In this document: positions 27,827-36,242 of the stretch, in pieces
Position numbering within the stretch: position 1 is the stretch's first letter
Layout: every line of letters begins with the position of its first letter
Source of the DNA: Chroococcidiopsis sp. CCMEE 29
GTDB lineage: Bacteria; Cyanobacteriota; Cyanobacteriia; Cyanobacteriales; Chroococcidiopsidaceae
DNA length: 64,000 bases
NCBI RefSeq assembly: GCF_023558375.1
Contig: NZ_CP083761.1
Coordinates: 1,539,001 to 1,603,000 of the forward strand
Reading direction: 5' to 3'
Translations under genes and position numbers: made by a program
Notes under the pieces: generated by a model
What the model was told of the DNA's origin: nothing
The model's input: only the letters and a program-made list of their open reading frames with translations
Database searches by the model: none

Positions 27827-28996
27827 TAGGACTGTGGAGTTGATAGATATGGAAATAGTTGATTAGAGATATTATCTACTGACTGCACCCTTTAACTTTC
27901 AGCAAATAGTTTTACTTCCCAGGGATATTCGACCATCAGAGAGATTACAAAACCATCTACAGCCAAATGCAACCTCGACACTTATACCTTATTCCTGTTA
28001 GCTGAACCTAAGTACGCAGGCTGCAACCGCTTGTCAGAAATTCTTAAGCACGTCTCACACGACAGCGTCAATCGCTTCTTGTTAAGGGAAAGATATCAAC
28101 CTAAAGACTTGTTTGAAGAGATAAAACCACACATTCAATTGGTGGGCGGCACTTTAAGCTGTGACGATACCGTTATTGATAAACCTTATAGTGAGCCAAA
28201 TTTAGCTGAACTAATTGGATACTTTTGGTCAGGAAAACATCATCGAATTGTTAAAGGGCTTCACCTCATTACCCTGTATTACACCGACGCATCAGCTAAG
28301 TCTATCCCAGTTAATTATCGGATCTACGATAAGCGGGAGGGTTTGACAAAAAACGATTACTTTCGAGTAATGATTACGGAGGTTTTGGCTTGGGGCTTGC
28401 AGCCAGAAACGGTAACTGGTGATGCTTGGTATTCAGCCCTTGAAAATCTGAAATTCTTGAAAAACCGGGAAGTAGGATTTCTCATGGGTATTGCCAAAAA
28501 TCGAAAAGTCTCAACTGATGGTAAAAATTACACCCAGGTACAAAATTTGGAAATTCCTGACCAAGGTTTGGTAATACATCTGAAAAACTTTGGGCGCGTC
28601 AAAGTATTTCGGAGGATATTCAAAAACGAAGCCGAGAGATACTACATTACATACCTACCTAATTCAGATGCTACCGAACAAGTTAGCCGACAGGAATTCA
28701 ATGAGTCGCACTCAATCCATTGGGGAATTGAATGCTATCACCGAGCCTTGAAACAACTGTGTGGAGTTTCGCGGTTTATGGTCAGAACAAGTGAGGCTAT
28801 TAAAACTCACATTTTTTGTTCAATCCGAGCCTTTACTAAGTTAGAGTTAATGCGAGCTGAAGAACTAATTGAAAACTGGTACGAATTACAAAAGAATTTG
28901 TACCTACAGGTGGCAAGGGAATTCATTCTAGAACACCTCCAGCAGAAACTTGAAGTGAATTTACATAATCAGTCTTTTGTCAATGCGTAAGTCCTA
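27827..28996 (+). mobile_element. IS4/IS701-superfamily insertion sequence, 1,170 bp, in the GT11 gene
   Basis: The ends are TAGGACTGTGGAGTTGATA and, inverted, TAGGACTTACGCATTGACA: 7 perfect terminal bases and 13 of 19 matching overall. The flanking duplication is AGAGAG (27821-27826 and 28997-29002). Removing the element and one duplication restores the GT11 reading frame across the junction (KVPLYRIF), confirming the boundaries. Confidence 0.86.
28031..28990 (+). CDS. DDE transposase of the IS4/IS701 type, N terminus without a clear start
   Basis: Catalytic residues sit in LSCDDTVIDKP, VTGDAWYSALE and HWGIECYHRALKQ. The coordinates begin at a TTG, but the same frame continues upstream (CNLDTYTLFLLAEPKYAGCNRL) to a stop at 27893 without any ATG, GTG or TTG in that part. 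The family normally has those extra residues. Either an unusual start is used or the 5' end is mutated and the element is dead. Confidence 0.82.
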   Translation: MSEILKHVSHDSVNRFLLRERYQPKDLFEEIKPHIQLVGGTLSCDDTVIDKPYSEPNLAELIGYFWSGKHHRIVKGLHLITLYYTDASAKSIPVNYRIYDKREGLTKNDYFRVMITEVLAWGLQPETVTGDAWYSALENLKFLKNREVGFLMGIAKNRKVSTDGKNYTQVQNLEIPDQGLVIHLKNFGRVKVFRRIFKNEAERYYITYLPNSDATEQVSRQEFNESHSIHWGIECYHRALKQLCGVSRFMVRTSEAIKTHIFCSIRAFTKLELMRAEELIENWYELQKNLYLQVAREFILEHLQQKLEVNLHNQSFVNA

Positions 28997-29891
28997 AGAG
29001 AGGAACTTTACCATAAAAAGAAGCCCACATAGTATAAGTGCTGGGAGGTCCAATAATATAGTCACATTGAGCAAGCAAATATAAGTCTTCTATTAAATGA
29101 CCAGTACCAAAGAAAGAATGGATCCAGAAAAATCTTCCTCGCTTTGTTTAACATTAGATAATATTAAAAATGCTATGTTTTTATCATGAAACAAATTTTG
29201 AATTCTTTTCATTATTTGCATATATGTTTCTGTATTATAGAAATATTTTCCACTCAAAAAAGTTTTGTAATCTCCTTGTCAAATGTGAATTCCTATCAAG
29301 ATATCAGCTTCTTTCCTGACCTTTTTAACTATTTTAATAACATTGTTTTGGAATGTATCCAATGGCTCGAAAAAACTTCTTACTGTATCAGCATGTTTTC
29401 CAAGGTTTGAGTAGTCGCGAAACAACCAACCATGAACAAAAGTAATTTGTTTGGGATTAATAGTTTTAACAAAACTAGGATTGTCTAAACAAAATACTTG
29501 TTCTCCAAAGTCTAGTTCTAAGTTAAGGTTTTCTAGTTTAATAACCCTTAAAAAAGGATTATTAATTTGATTTTTCGCAATCTGCTTTGTTAATTCTTGA
29601 GTAAGTTTAAGAGAAAACTTCCGTGCTAATTTGTTTTTATATAAGAGAGACTTGCTTTGAGGATATCTACAAAAGATATCTTTGCTAGTTGTTTTAAAAA
29701 AAGCAGCGTACTCATCAAAGCTAGGGTTTACCACAGTAAAATTGTTTTCTATAGCACAAGCAATAAAATGAGAGAAAAGAAATAACCTATTTCCTAATTG
29801 TCCAGTTTTATTTGCAATGATAAACATGAGCCATCATCCGCAGTATGAGTATTGAAAACTACTATTTTTTAATAATTTAGGAGGCTTCACG

Positions 29892-30916
29892 CCTTCAGCA
29901 GTGGATGAGGCTGCTCCGTGAAATACTCCGATAGATTGCTGCTATATCTGCAACCTCTGTAGTGATAGAACGCACCGGTCTAATTCCTTGGCGCAGCCGT
30001 TCGAGTAAGTTGGCATCCACTGCTAGCCGGGTAATAGCGTCAGTCCACGCTCTGACATCATTGGGTGGAATGAGTAATCCATCTACACCATGTCTGACCA
30101 GCTCAGCAATACCCCCGAGATTTGACCCCAACACCGGGGTAGCTGCAGCATGAGCTTCTAGCACTACCAGTGGTCCCGTTTCAAGCCATTGTGATGGCAC
30201 AGCTAGTACGTCAAACCTTGCTAATGCTGAGGGCAAGTCTTCTCGTGATAAGGGCTGAGCTACATGAATGCGATTGTCATTGGCGATGCTTGCTAGGATT
30301 TGCTTTCGGTATTGCTCGTCATCCCCTACTGCGTGGATCGTCAATTCGATGGAAACATCAGTAGGTAAACACTTTAATGCTTCTACCAGAATGTGAATGC
30401 CTTTATCTTGACTCCAGCGCCCCAGAAAACCAACCCGCAAAGGTTCGCTCGGCTGTTTTAACTTGGGTGCTGCCTTCTGAAAAGAATCAGGAATCCCATA
30501 TCGACACAGCACAAGCTTTTCTCTCGGTATCCCGTTAGCTAACAGGGCTTCATACAGCCACTCACATACCACCACTATCCGGTCTGCAAATTTAGCCATC
30601 TCTTGCAAGCCGTATTGACGCGCAGCTACAAAGGTCGGCACAACAAAAGGACTAAGCAACTTTTCGGCAATTACGCCTCCTGTCCCAGGTGTGGAGGTGA
30701 AGCGACGAAGTAATCCCCTTGCCATCTGGCTGATAGGTATCGGCGTATGGCTCAAGTTGTTAATCGCTGCTGCCGATAGACTCTTGGGTACGCCACAACA
30801 TTGGCTGCACCGCACTTGCTCGATCTTGCCATCACATGCCTGTTGTCCGTAGAGCATCAGTGTATGCCGCTGGCAAATTGGTATCGGTAGGTGTAGTGTC
30901 ACCACCGTCGCCATAT
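29892..30916. repeat. 1,025-bp duplicated segment, copy 2
   Basis: Identical to 21982-23006. Its right border lies directly next to GCGTCCTCTTCAA, which is the end sequence of the TTGAAGAGGACGC repeat seen at 4.3 and 5.5 kb. The left border is TTCACGCCTTC against TTCACACCTTC in copy 1. Confidence 0.9.
29895..30914 (-). pseudogene. 5'-truncated exact copy of the GT4 glycosyltransferase
   Basis: The open frame encodes 339 residues identical to the last 339 of the GT4 at 21985. It lacks the first about 116 residues, i.e. most of the acceptor-binding domain, and starts at what is an internal Met in the full copy. It lies 12 bp after the stop of the phosphodiesterase gene and could be translated, but a GT-B enzyme without this half is unlikely to work. 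The absence of any base change means the duplication is recent or the copies are kept alike by gene conversion. Confidence 0.8.
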
Positions 30917-30926
30917 AGCGTCCTCT

Positions 30927-32603
30927 TCAATACGCTGGCTGTAATTGAGATGCTGGCACCTCCAATAGCGGCTTACCCTCACAGTACTCAGGAATTGGTG
31001 CATCCATCAACTTTAAGATTGTGGGGGCTAAGTCTAGAGCATGACCGACTGGTAAGCTAGAACCAGGAGCAATGCCTGACCCCTGAGCCATGAAAAATCC
31101 TTGGGAGCGATGGCTGCCTGTCCGATGATGTGGAACTGGACCAATACGTCCGAGGTCAGGGCTATCTACAACATCAGTGGCATGTTCCTCTTGCCAAATA
31201 ACTACTAGGTCAGCATCAGGCAACTTGGGGTCCCGATCCGTTGCATGTTGCCGTGTCCGAATAATTTTCTGAACCATTGGTTTGCCCGTTCGACCATCTC
31301 TAAGGCAATAAAGTTGTTGGCTCAGCTCATCACAAAAGGCATCATACTCCGATGGCGCCACAATTCCCTCAGGCTCCCGTTCTTGCAGATTAATCCGAAT
31401 ATAACCTTCCGAAAAGCTAGGCAATGCAAATGCTTTCATTTGAGACCAGAATGGTTTGTACCAGATTGCTGGCTGATAGAACAACGAATCTGACTGCTTT
31501 TGTAGTTGGTGAAAAGAAACAAGATCCGGTTGTGGTGCAGCACCGAACAAAGGCTCTAGGCGATTGAAAAGTTTAGTCGGTGTATTTCGCCTCAAGAATC
31601 CTTTAACCGGATTAGATTCATGTTTCAAGCCCCAAACCGTTCCAAGCCAGCCTCCCCATCTTGCACGTCCCTCAGTCATTGGCTGTTTAGGAGTTGTCCC
31701 CATTTTTCCAGGTGCAATCCCAAATTTTCCTGGAAAATTAAATCGATAGAGCAGCTCTGGTAAAAACAGCATACTGGGGAGGTCCATAATATTGGAGCCC
31801 ATGCCGTGGGTAGCAAAAACTAGGACATAAGCATCTTCTGGTGCTTTTGCCAGGATTTCCCCAATCGCTTGATCTACAGCTTCGAAGACTTCAAGCAGGG
31901 CGTCACCAGGGGAGCGAACTCCTAATATCGGATAGAGGGGATGGTCAGGCTGACTTAGATGCCACAGGTAATGCGCTGCAGAATGCGTTTCGCCAAAGAG
32001 TGTCAAAAACAGGTCCCATGGCTCTCGTTGCAGTAGGTCTTGACAAATGGCAGAGCGACGGGAGATTCCCGTCTCAAGGGCTTTCTGAAGCTTCGCTAAG
32101 TCAGTTAAGTTTAGACAATTTGCATAGTCCTTGTTAAGTGCAGGATGCTCACCGTGCTGGCTAATTAGCTCCTGCAAGAGTTGTGTAGGCCGAGAATGGC
32201 TGGGAGTTAGGGGAGCGTGCGCTCCCCAAGCTAGAACCTGTACACCATTTACTTGCTCAGAAAGTGTAGAATGCGGCATGTCAAATACCGCTACTCGGTA
32301 GTCATCCCCTAAGGCATAGAACGGTGGGTACTCGGTAAAGTCATAGGCTTCAATTTCTTCTATGTCATAGGTGCCTTCAAGCAGTTTTACGGGCGCCCAG
32401 TAACCTGTCTTCTCAGGCAAGCAACCTGTCAAAAAAGTCGTTAATGGCGTCTCTGCCCTGTAGTAGTCAAGGTTGTTAAGGCGAGTATAAGCTCCCTGCG
32501 CGCGTAGACGACGCAGATTCTTCAGGTGTCCTTGAGACATCCATGTCTCAAGTAATGAGGGATCGGCTGCATCCAGACCAATCGCAATCACAGGTTTCTT
32601 CAT
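30927..32603 (-). CDS. alkaline phosphatase superfamily / type I phosphodiesterase-nucleotide pyrophosphatase-like enzyme
   Basis: A 558-residue cytoplasmic-type protein. AIGLDAADPSLLETWM is the first metal-binding strand, TPLTTFLTG holds the likely nucleophile Thr, and FATHGMGSN and PVPHHRTGSHR supply later metal ligands, as in the type I phosphodiesterase/nucleotide pyrophosphatase family. Such enzymes recur in cyanobacterial glycan clusters; they may cleave a phosphodiester or remove a phospho-group from a glycan intermediate, but the substrate is not known. It starts 263 bp downstream of element copy f (about 160 without an inserted repeat) and heads the unit that runs into the broken GT4 and GT11 genes. 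Confidence 0.82.
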   Translation of the reverse strand: MKKPVIAIGLDAADPSLLETWMSQGHLKNLRRLRAQGAYTRLNNLDYYRAETPLTTFLTGCLPEKTGYWAPVKLLEGTYDIEEIEAYDFTEYPPFYALGDDYRVAVFDMPHSTLSEQVNGVQVLAWGAHAPLTPSHSRPTQLLQELISQHGEHPALNKDYANCLNLTDLAKLQKALETGISRRSAICQDLLQREPWDLFLTLFGETHSAAHYLWHLSQPDHPLYPILGVRSPGDALLEVFEAVDQAIGEILAKAPEDAYVLVFATHGMGSNIMDLPSMLFLPELLYRFNFPGKFGIAPGKMGTTPKQPMTEGRARWGGWLGTVWGLKHESNPVKGFLRRNTPTKLFNRLEPLFGAAPQPDLVSFHQLQKQSDSLFYQPAIWYKPFWSQMKAFALPSFSEGYIRINLQEREPEGIVAPSEYDAFCDELSQQLYCLRDGRTGKPMVQKIIRTRQHATDRDPKLPDADLVVIWQEEHATDVVDSPDLGRIGPVPHHRTGSHRSQGFFMAQGSGIAPGSSLPVGHALDLAPTILKLMDAPIPEYCEGKPLLEVPASQLQPAY

Positions 32604-32691
32604 TTAGTCACGTACCTGAACTACAAAATTACTTGGCAGGGAACTAGTACTACGGAATGGCTAAGCTGTTAAACATCTAATATTGCCTGTT

Positions 32692-32792
32692 AGGGCAAGC
32701 AGGGGGAGCAGGGGAGGCAGGGGGAGAAATTCCCCGCGTCACCGCGTCACCGTGTCCTCTTCCCCCGAGTCTCCGCGTCCTCTTCTTTCCCT
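32692..32792. repeat. GCGTC / GGGGGAGCAGGGG tandem repeat block
   Basis: Purine-rich GGGGGAGCAGGGGAGGCAG units are followed by CCGCGTCACCGCGTCACCG and GTGTCCTCTTCCCCC units. They lie inside the leader of element copy f. Confidence 0.7.
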
Positions 32793-32865
32793 TGTCAGCT
32801 TACTCTTCATACCATTTCAGTACTGCGCTCTTAGGCGGCTACCCTTATACTCCTTCAAGGATCAA

Positions 32866-32901
32866 AACTTGTCGATTCAGATAAGGTCAGGTGTTTTACA
32901 G
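32866..32901 (-). promoter_or_regulatory. conserved intergenic element, copy f
   Basis: It has AACTTGTCGATTCAG, ATAAGGTCAG and GTGTTTTACAG on the plus strand. Both this half-site and the second one 46 bp further upstream (32929) carry the same variant, AAGGTCAG instead of AAGTTCAG. It precedes the phosphodiesterase-like unit. Confidence 0.7.
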
Positions 32902-32997
32902 CCTTATCTGTGTTGAGTAAGCCCGGAAAAGGTCAGGAAAGTTTAGGTTAGTGACAACTTGCGCTTCAAGCTGCACAGATAAGCTTTAATCACAAGT

Positions 32998-33945
32998 TCA
33001 CTCTAGGTTCCCCAAAACTAAAAGCTGAATCTTGGCAAGCTGCGATCGCATGGAAGCCCAAGCTCGTCCTGTAGCAGCTTTGCTTCGGTCAAGATTTGCT
33101 AGTTGACCTAAGTATGTTACCGAGTTGCTGTCTCCTAAGCGGTACTCAAAGTCTGCAAGCTGCATACTTTGCGCTTCCCGCTGGGAAATTTTCTGCGCCA
33201 TCTGAAATTCACGTCTGGATGTATCAAAGTCGAAAACGGCTAGGGCAACTTTTTCTTTGATCTGATTCCCTAGTTCAGCCCGTCCGCGCTGGATTTCCGC
33301 TAGCTTCACCTGTAAGTCACTGATGGCGATCGCTCGCTCTTGCTTCTGGTTGCTGCTGTCTAATAAGCTGTCGAACAGAGGAATACCTACTGCTCTAAGC
33401 ACTTCATTGATAATTTTTACGGGTGAGGTGAAGATTTGAGCGATTTTCTCTAGGGGTCCGAACTGCCGTTGACCCGAGTTGGGCTGAGTCGCATAGCTTG
33501 GCTCTAGAAACACCCTGACTGCGGGACGCAGGACGGAGAGGTCAATCGATTTTTTATTAGCAGCTTTTGCCTCTGCCATTTTGGTACTGATTTCCTTGAT
33601 GCGAATGTCTATCTCTTGCAAAAGGGGATTTTGCTGGTCAGCCATGGCTTGAAGCTGAGCAATGCATTCTGTGGTAGCATCCAAGCACGGTAGCTTACCT
33701 TTCATTTGCTGCCACAAGTCAGCATTAATACTCTGCTGAATCAAGTTGTCTAGCGAATCCTCAGTTAGACTCAGTTGATGCGGAGACGTGGGGGAAGAGG
33801 ACACGGAGAACTTCTCCGTGTCTTTGACTGGTGGGAGCGAGGACGAAGTTGCCTGAGCCTGGAGTGGGTACAGATGTAGGAATGCCAGCGACAGCAAGAG
33901 TAATTTCAATAGTAAGGTCGTTGTTAGTCTGGTCTTGAATTTCAA
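32998..33945 (-). CDS. exported coiled-coil protein, possible outer-membrane partner of the HlyD-like adaptor
   Basis: About 315 residues. A strong signal peptide (LTTTLLLKLLLLSLAFLHLY ending LQAQA) is seen only if translation starts at a TTG (33945) or nearby GTG; the much longer open frame upstream runs through the HlyD gene and reads as nonsense. The mature part has two long helices (about 165-215 and 215-290 of the chain) of TolC-like character and no beta-barrel I can trace. It overlaps the adaptor gene by about 185 bp. Probable role: periplasmic or outer-membrane component of an export machine. Start uncertain. Confidence 0.68.
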   Translation of the reverse strand: MKFKTRLTTTLLLKLLLLSLAFLHLYPLQAQATSSSLPPVKDTEKFSVSSSPTSPHQLSLTEDSLDNLIQQSINADLWQQMKGKLPCLDATTECIAQLQAMADQQNPLLQEIDIRIKEISTKMAEAKAANKKSIDLSVLRPAVRVFLEPSYATQPNSGQRQFGPLEKIAQIFTSPVKIINEVLRAVGIPLFDSLLDSSNQKQERAIAISDLQVKLAEIQRGRAELGNQIKEKVALAVFDFDTSRREFQMAQKISQREAQSMQLADFEYRLGDSNSVTYLGQLANLDRSKAATGRAWASMRSQLAKIQLLVLGNLE

Positions 33946-35002
33946 GGCGTTGGACAACGCCACTGTAAGGGCTGGCAATAACTGATAGGGATGAGAGCTG
34001 CTTGTCAACCTCGGCGATTTTAGTTTGAATTTGAGCCAGATGGAACCAGCGATCGCGCTGTTGCTGTTTTGCCTCCAACAGCTGGCGGTAATAGTTCTGA
34101 GCTGCCTGATTTTTCTCCTGTGCACTTCGAGTTGCGGTAACTGATGCCTCATACTCGGTGTAAGCTCTTTGGTCTTTTTTCGTCTGTAGTTTGGCGATCG
34201 CCAACTGGTGATCCGCTTTAGCTTTTTGCACTGATGCCGACAAGCTAGAGAGTTTTTCAGTTTCCGACGCTTTGCGCCCACTCAATTTTGCTTGAGCCTT
34301 TTGGTACTCAACCTGAGCCTGTTGCAGTTCTGCAGAGCGCTGCTTTAAAACTTCTTGCTCGTGGACGGAGACACTAGGCGGTAATTCCTTCAGTGTTGCC
34401 ACTACGTCAATCTTCCGTTGCTGCTTTTCCAAAAGGCGCTGACGGTTCTGAACCTCGATAGCGGCTGAGGCTACCGTGCTTGATTCTTCTAATGGTTCAG
34501 TCTTAAGGTTTTCCTGCTGCAGCTGCAAGGCCTTTTCTGCCTGCTGTACATTCATAGCAGCGGCACGGATTGCTGCTTCTTCCTCAACATAAGAAATCGG
34601 CGGCAGGCTTTTAATTTCGGGAACGCTCACTGGTGTCGGTGGGATAGTAACCGTCTTGGCCTGGATTTGCTTGAATGACAACTCCAAACCTTGGCGCTGG
34701 GTAGTAAGGTGCGATCGCTCCTCCACCTGCTCCGCCAGTACTTCACCAACTGTTACTATATCTCCCTGCTTGACCTTCAGGTCTTTAGGTGAGGAAACTG
34801 ACAAATTGAACTTAAGTAACTGGGGTGAATTAGAGCTACTCACAACCGGTGGCGCTGAGGCAGATGGTAGAACCCAGGCAGTAGTTTGGGTCTGAATATA
34901 ATTACCATAGCCCCTAGGCAGTCTCTGCCCGATCAAAAGCAGCCCTACAGAAGAGGATAATCCTAAAAAAATCAGGATTTGTCGTAATCCAGAACTGTAC
35001 AC
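33761..35002 (-). CDS. HlyD-family periplasmic adaptor (membrane fusion protein)
   Basis: 413 residues with a GTG start. One N-terminal membrane helix (about 8-26), a lipoyl-like half (DLKVKQGDIVTVGEVLAEQ), long coiled coils (about 125-310) and the second half ASPYSGVVQRLEIQ. This is the MFP layout linking an inner-membrane pump to an outer-membrane channel. The last 30 residues come from a GCGTC-type repeat and overlap the next gene. No transporter ATPase or permease is adjacent, so the inner-membrane partner must be elsewhere or be the ABC pair at 50 kb. Confidence 0.82.
   Translation of the reverse strand: MYSSGLRQILIFLGLSSSVGLLLIGQRLPRGYGNYIQTQTTAWVLPSASAPPVVSSSNSPQLLKFNLSVSSPKDLKVKQGDIVTVGEVLAEQVEERSHLTTQRQGLELSFKQIQAKTVTIPPTPVSVPEIKSLPPISYVEEEAAIRAAAMNVQQAEKALQLQQENLKTEPLEESSTVASAAIEVQNRQRLLEKQQRKIDVVATLKELPPSVSVHEQEVLKQRSAELQQAQVEYQKAQAKLSGRKASETEKLSSLSASVQKAKADHQLAIAKLQTKKDQRAYTEYEASVTATRSAQEKNQAAQNYYRQLLEAKQQQRDRWFHLAQIQTKIAEVDKQLSSLSVIASPYSGVVQRLEIQDQTNNDLTIEITLAVAGIPTSVPTPGSGNFVLAPTSQRHGEVLRVLFPHVSASTESN
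33781..33823. repeat. palindromic GCGTC-family repeat inside two overlapping coding frames
   Basis: It contains a perfect 11-bp inverted repeat, GACACGGAGAA and TTCTCCGTGTC, with one base between (33800-33822), preceded by GGAGACGTGGGGGAAGAGG. It is read in both the HlyD C terminus and the start of the exported partner. Confidence 0.75.
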
Positions 35003-35078
35003 GTTTTCAGGGGTAGTTCTAGTAAACTTCCGCTAAATAAACATTAAGATACTTGTGCTGCCCTAGGGAAGACAGGAT

Positions 35079-35123
35079 GCCTACCCCACTGGCTAAGATA
35101 AATTAGTAGATTGTGGGGTGGGC
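35079..35123. terminator. inverted repeat GCCTACCCCAC / GTGGGGTGGGC
   Basis: Arms of 11 bp with one mismatch, 23 nt apart, between the HlyD gene and the small coiled-coil gene. It may terminate the sigma-factor unit; a T run follows only on the plus strand, so direction is unclear. The motif also resembles a dispersed cyanobacterial palindrome. Confidence 0.45.
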
Positions 35124-35179
35124 TTCTAGCCTGCCCTGTTTTCAGTTTTTTTATGTCTACCTACTTATTCCGTCTTGTA

Positions 35180-35359
35180 TTATTCAGTTCTTTGTTGGTT
35201 AAGGTATTCTTCTACTGCCTGGCTAAGATTCTGCAAATTTTGACCAACACTGGTAATTCTGGCTTCTAGTTGTGCCAGTAATAAAACCGCTGTTTGCAAT
35301 TGGTTAAGATTTTCCTCAATTGCTTGCTTATACTGGGCTTCAAACTCGTCCAACTCCAT
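35180..35359 (-). CDS. small coiled-coil protein downstream of the sigma factor gene
   Basis: A 59-codon ORF below common length cut-offs: it starts MELDEFEAQYKQAIEENL and ends EEYLNQQRTE. It is almost entirely one heptad helix with Leu, Ile and Val at a and d positions. It lies 68 bp after the sigma factor stop on the same strand. No Cys or His metal site is present. It could oligomerise or bind a partner, and its position next to a group 3 sigma gene makes a regulatory partner worth testing. Function unknown. Confidence 0.6.
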   Translation of the reverse strand: MELDEFEAQYKQAIEENLNQLQTAVLLLAQLEARITSVGQNLQNLSQAVEEYLNQQRTE

Positions 35360-35427
35360 AGCCTATATCCACTATTACTAAACTTGATATTTGCTGTTTA
35401 TCAACATCTATAAAGACTTGGAAAATC

Positions 35428-36213
35428 TCATGCCCCAGATTGCCAAACTTGCGACTGCAACAGGAATAACAATTGTTCCTTTCCTCTTTTTAAGTATCGT
35501 GTTACTGTCACCGGACTGGTGCCAATCTGCTTAGCAGTTTCTTTACAAGAAAGTTGCTTCAAAAACACAAACTCAACTGCTATCCTAACTTTTTCTTCCA
35601 ACTGGCTTATAGCCCCTTGCAGTTGTTGTCGCTCTTCTTCTTGTTGCTGGAGAATATTAGAGTGCGGATCGGGTAACACTTCAGCTAAAGTTATTGGGCA
35701 ATCAATATGCTGAATCATGGTGGTATCCAAACTCAGAGTTATGCGATTTTGTGCAGCTAAGTTGCTATTTTGCCATTCTTCAGCGGATACCTGAAGTTTC
35801 TGCACAATTTCACTATCCTTTGGAGGGCGTCCCAAGGTTGAAGTCAATTCTTGACGAACTTTTTGCCCTTGTTTATAGATTTCTTGCCATCGACGGGGAA
35901 TTTTTACTATACCAGTGCGGTCGCGTAAAAAATGTAGGAGCTCGCCCCGAATGTAGGCAACTGCAAAGGAACTAAAAGCATATCCTCGATTGGGGTTGAA
36001 ACGCTCAATGGCATGAATCAAACCCAAATAACCAATTTGTTCCAAATCTTCAAAAGGTTCAGTACATTGATAACTGAATTGACGAGCCATCTTCCGCACT
36101 AAACCAGCATGTAATTCTACCAGTTGATTCCGAAGTTTAATTGAGGGATTTCGATAGTATAAAATTAATAGCTCTAATCTATCAGAATAAATACAAGACT
36201 GAGTCACAGACAT
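35428..36213 (-). CDS. group 3 RNA polymerase sigma factor (SigF/SigJ type)
   Basis: 261 residues. Region 2 is clear (FEDLEQIGYLGLIHAIERFN and FSSFAVAYIRGELLHFLRD), followed by region 3 (GRPPKDSEIVQKLQV) and a region 4 helix-turn-helix (CKETAKQIGTSPVTVTRYLK). There is no region 1.1. The start is the ATG with AAGGAC 7 nt upstream, 30 bp after the stop of the HAD-UPF0104 gene, so it is probably the last gene of the DprE-like operon under element copy g. Group 3 sigmas in cyanobacteria are linked to pili, hormogonia and exopolysaccharide. It is the best local candidate for reading the eight-copy element, which is inference. Confidence 0.9.
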   Translation of the reverse strand: MSVTQSCIYSDRLELLILYYRNPSIKLRNQLVELHAGLVRKMARQFSYQCTEPFEDLEQIGYLGLIHAIERFNPNRGYAFSSFAVAYIRGELLHFLRDRTGIVKIPRRWQEIYKQGQKVRQELTSTLGRPPKDSEIVQKLQVSAEEWQNSNLAAQNRITLSLDTTMIQHIDCPITLAEVLPDPHSNILQQQEEERQQLQGAISQLEEKVRIAVEFVFLKQLSCKETAKQIGTSPVTVTRYLKRGKEQLLFLLQSQVWQSGA

Positions 36214-36242
36214 AAAAGTCCTTACTTTATAATCATTGAAGA

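Larger units (their letters stand above)
27714..29827 (-). pseudogene. GT11 (alpha-1,2-fucosyltransferase-like) gene, broken three ways
   Basis: The N-terminal half (29279-29827) opens NKTGQLGNRLFLFSHF, as in GT11 enzymes, and stops in the donor motif, reading GIHI then TGA then QGDYKTF. The family has His-X-Arg-X-Gly-Asp there, so the TGA replaces an expected CGA arginine codon. The frame continues to a T5 tract at 29128-29132, where it must shift by one to read GTGHLIEDLYLLAQCDYIIG and ASFYGKVPL. An insertion sequence (27827-28996) then interrupts it, and the C terminus, YRIFDTTKIPTIDNFIVF to a TGA at 27714, lies beyond. Non-functional by any of the three lesions. Confidence 0.85.
32604..32997. 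other. 394-bp intergenic region with element copy f split by a repeat
   Basis: The proximal leader block (CTACAAAATTACTTGGCAGG, then GAACTAGTAC) is at 32621-32650 and the element at 32866-32901. A 100-bp GC-rich repeat (32692-32792) has inserted between them. No gene is seen. Confidence 0.65.

Noticed and set aside
29279-29281. TGA in the GT11 donor motif as selenocysteine or other recoding
   Set aside because: The expected residue is Arg, a second frameshift follows and an IS cuts the gene, so simple decay explains it.
33946-34281. Longer 427-residue form of the exported coiled-coil protein
   Set aside because: The upstream part runs in another frame through the HlyD gene, is rich in Lys, Arg and Ser without pattern, and would bury the signal peptide.
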